Below the pieces are notes generated by a model. The model had not been told where the DNA came from and did not search any database. It worked only from the letters and a program-made list of their open reading frames with translations. Positions 63,747 to 64,000 of a stretch of 64,000 nucleotides of DNA are shown here, piece by piece (the first letter of the stretch is position 1; each line of letters starts with the position of its first letter). A program made the translations under genes and the position numbers. Origin of the DNA: Tetraselmis striata (Eukaryota > Chlorophyta > Chlorodendrophyceae > Chlorodendrales > Chlorodendraceae); assembly GCA_006384855.1 (NCBI GenBank), contig VCJN01001154.1:33318-97317 (forward strand), in the 5' to 3' direction.

Positions 63747-64000
63747 GACGCCCAAGGCCCTGAAACAGGGTATGTATGCACTCCAGTAATGCTCTGAAAC
63801 GGGTAGATAAGGCATAGTTTATACCGTCTAGTATCTGTAACTTACTTTAAGTCAGTTGAGCTAACCTCAATCATATCGAGCAGCGACAAGGCATTGTGAC
63901 TGTTTCTCATGTTCACCAAATGATTATGCATGGCAATATTTTACACTGGCACACTGCAGGCATGTGTACAGTGCGGGTGTCTCATCAATACGGCATTGTA
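63747..64000. other. No gene seen
   Basis: Short 3' flank of the previous gene up to the window edge. Confidence 0.5.

Overview
This window looks like nuclear DNA of a photosynthetic eukaryote, most likely a green alga. The evidence is spliced genes with short GT-AG introns (about 95-200 bp), a predicted plastid/thylakoid membrane protein with a transit peptide, a plant-type Nudix hydrolase ending in RSGDCS, and a mobile-element population (TOC1/PAT-like split-repeat elements, Helitron2-like elements, L1-type LINEs, hAT) known from chlorophyte genomes. The species cannot be fixed from the sequence. No tRNA, rRNA, CRISPR array or organelle segment was seen.

Layout. 0.9-2.7 kb is a 67-bp minisatellite. 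3-7.3 kb holds two SINE copies, a LINE reverse-transcriptase remnant and copy A of a 1.35-kb TIR element. 7.3-12.5 kb is sparse, with homopolymer tracts, microsatellites and an unrecognised spliced gene (minus strand, about 11.2-11.8 kb). 12.6-18.6 kb is a head-to-tail array of six Helitron2-like units separated mostly by short unique spacers. 19.5-27 kb is a decayed tyrosine-recombinase element, itself invaded by copy B of the TIR element and carrying a LINE nuclease-like piece. 28.2-28.6 kb is a hAT transposase tail. 28.8-31.3 kb is one inverted Helitron-like unit with a LINE fragment and a Tc1/mariner-type MITE nested in it. 31.4-33.5 kb is a second tyrosine-recombinase relic with split direct repeats.

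The first clear host genes follow: the Nudix hydrolase (34.06-35.59 kb, plus) convergent with a multi-pass membrane protein (35.81-36.61 kb, minus). 37.07-49.9 kb is dominated by one LINE family: copy 1 (minus, 3.5 kb), copy 2 (minus, 5'-truncated), copy 3 (plus, with an intact 713-aa reverse-transcriptase reading frame) and a 65-bp tail fragment; three of these have clear target-site duplications. TIR copy C, SINE2 and a nuclease-like LINE remnant lie between them. 50.46-52.14 kb is an apparently intronless GT1 glycosyltransferase. 52-64 kb has fewer repeats and appears to hold spliced host genes: unrecognised minus-strand frames near 54.2-55.5 and 59.8-60.4 kb, TIR copy D (57.88-59.22 kb), a four-exon thylakoid-type protein (61.27-62.08 kb) and an unrecognised multi-exon plus-strand gene (62.93-63.75 kb).

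The host genes show no operon-like cooperation; each stands alone. The mobile elements interact through nesting, which gives a relative insertion order: Helitron-like unit first, then LINE and MITE into it; tyrosine-recombinase element first, then TIR copy B into it. The feature most worth following is the Helitron2-like array with near-constant, unique spacers. All family assignments come from reading motifs by eye; no database search was run.
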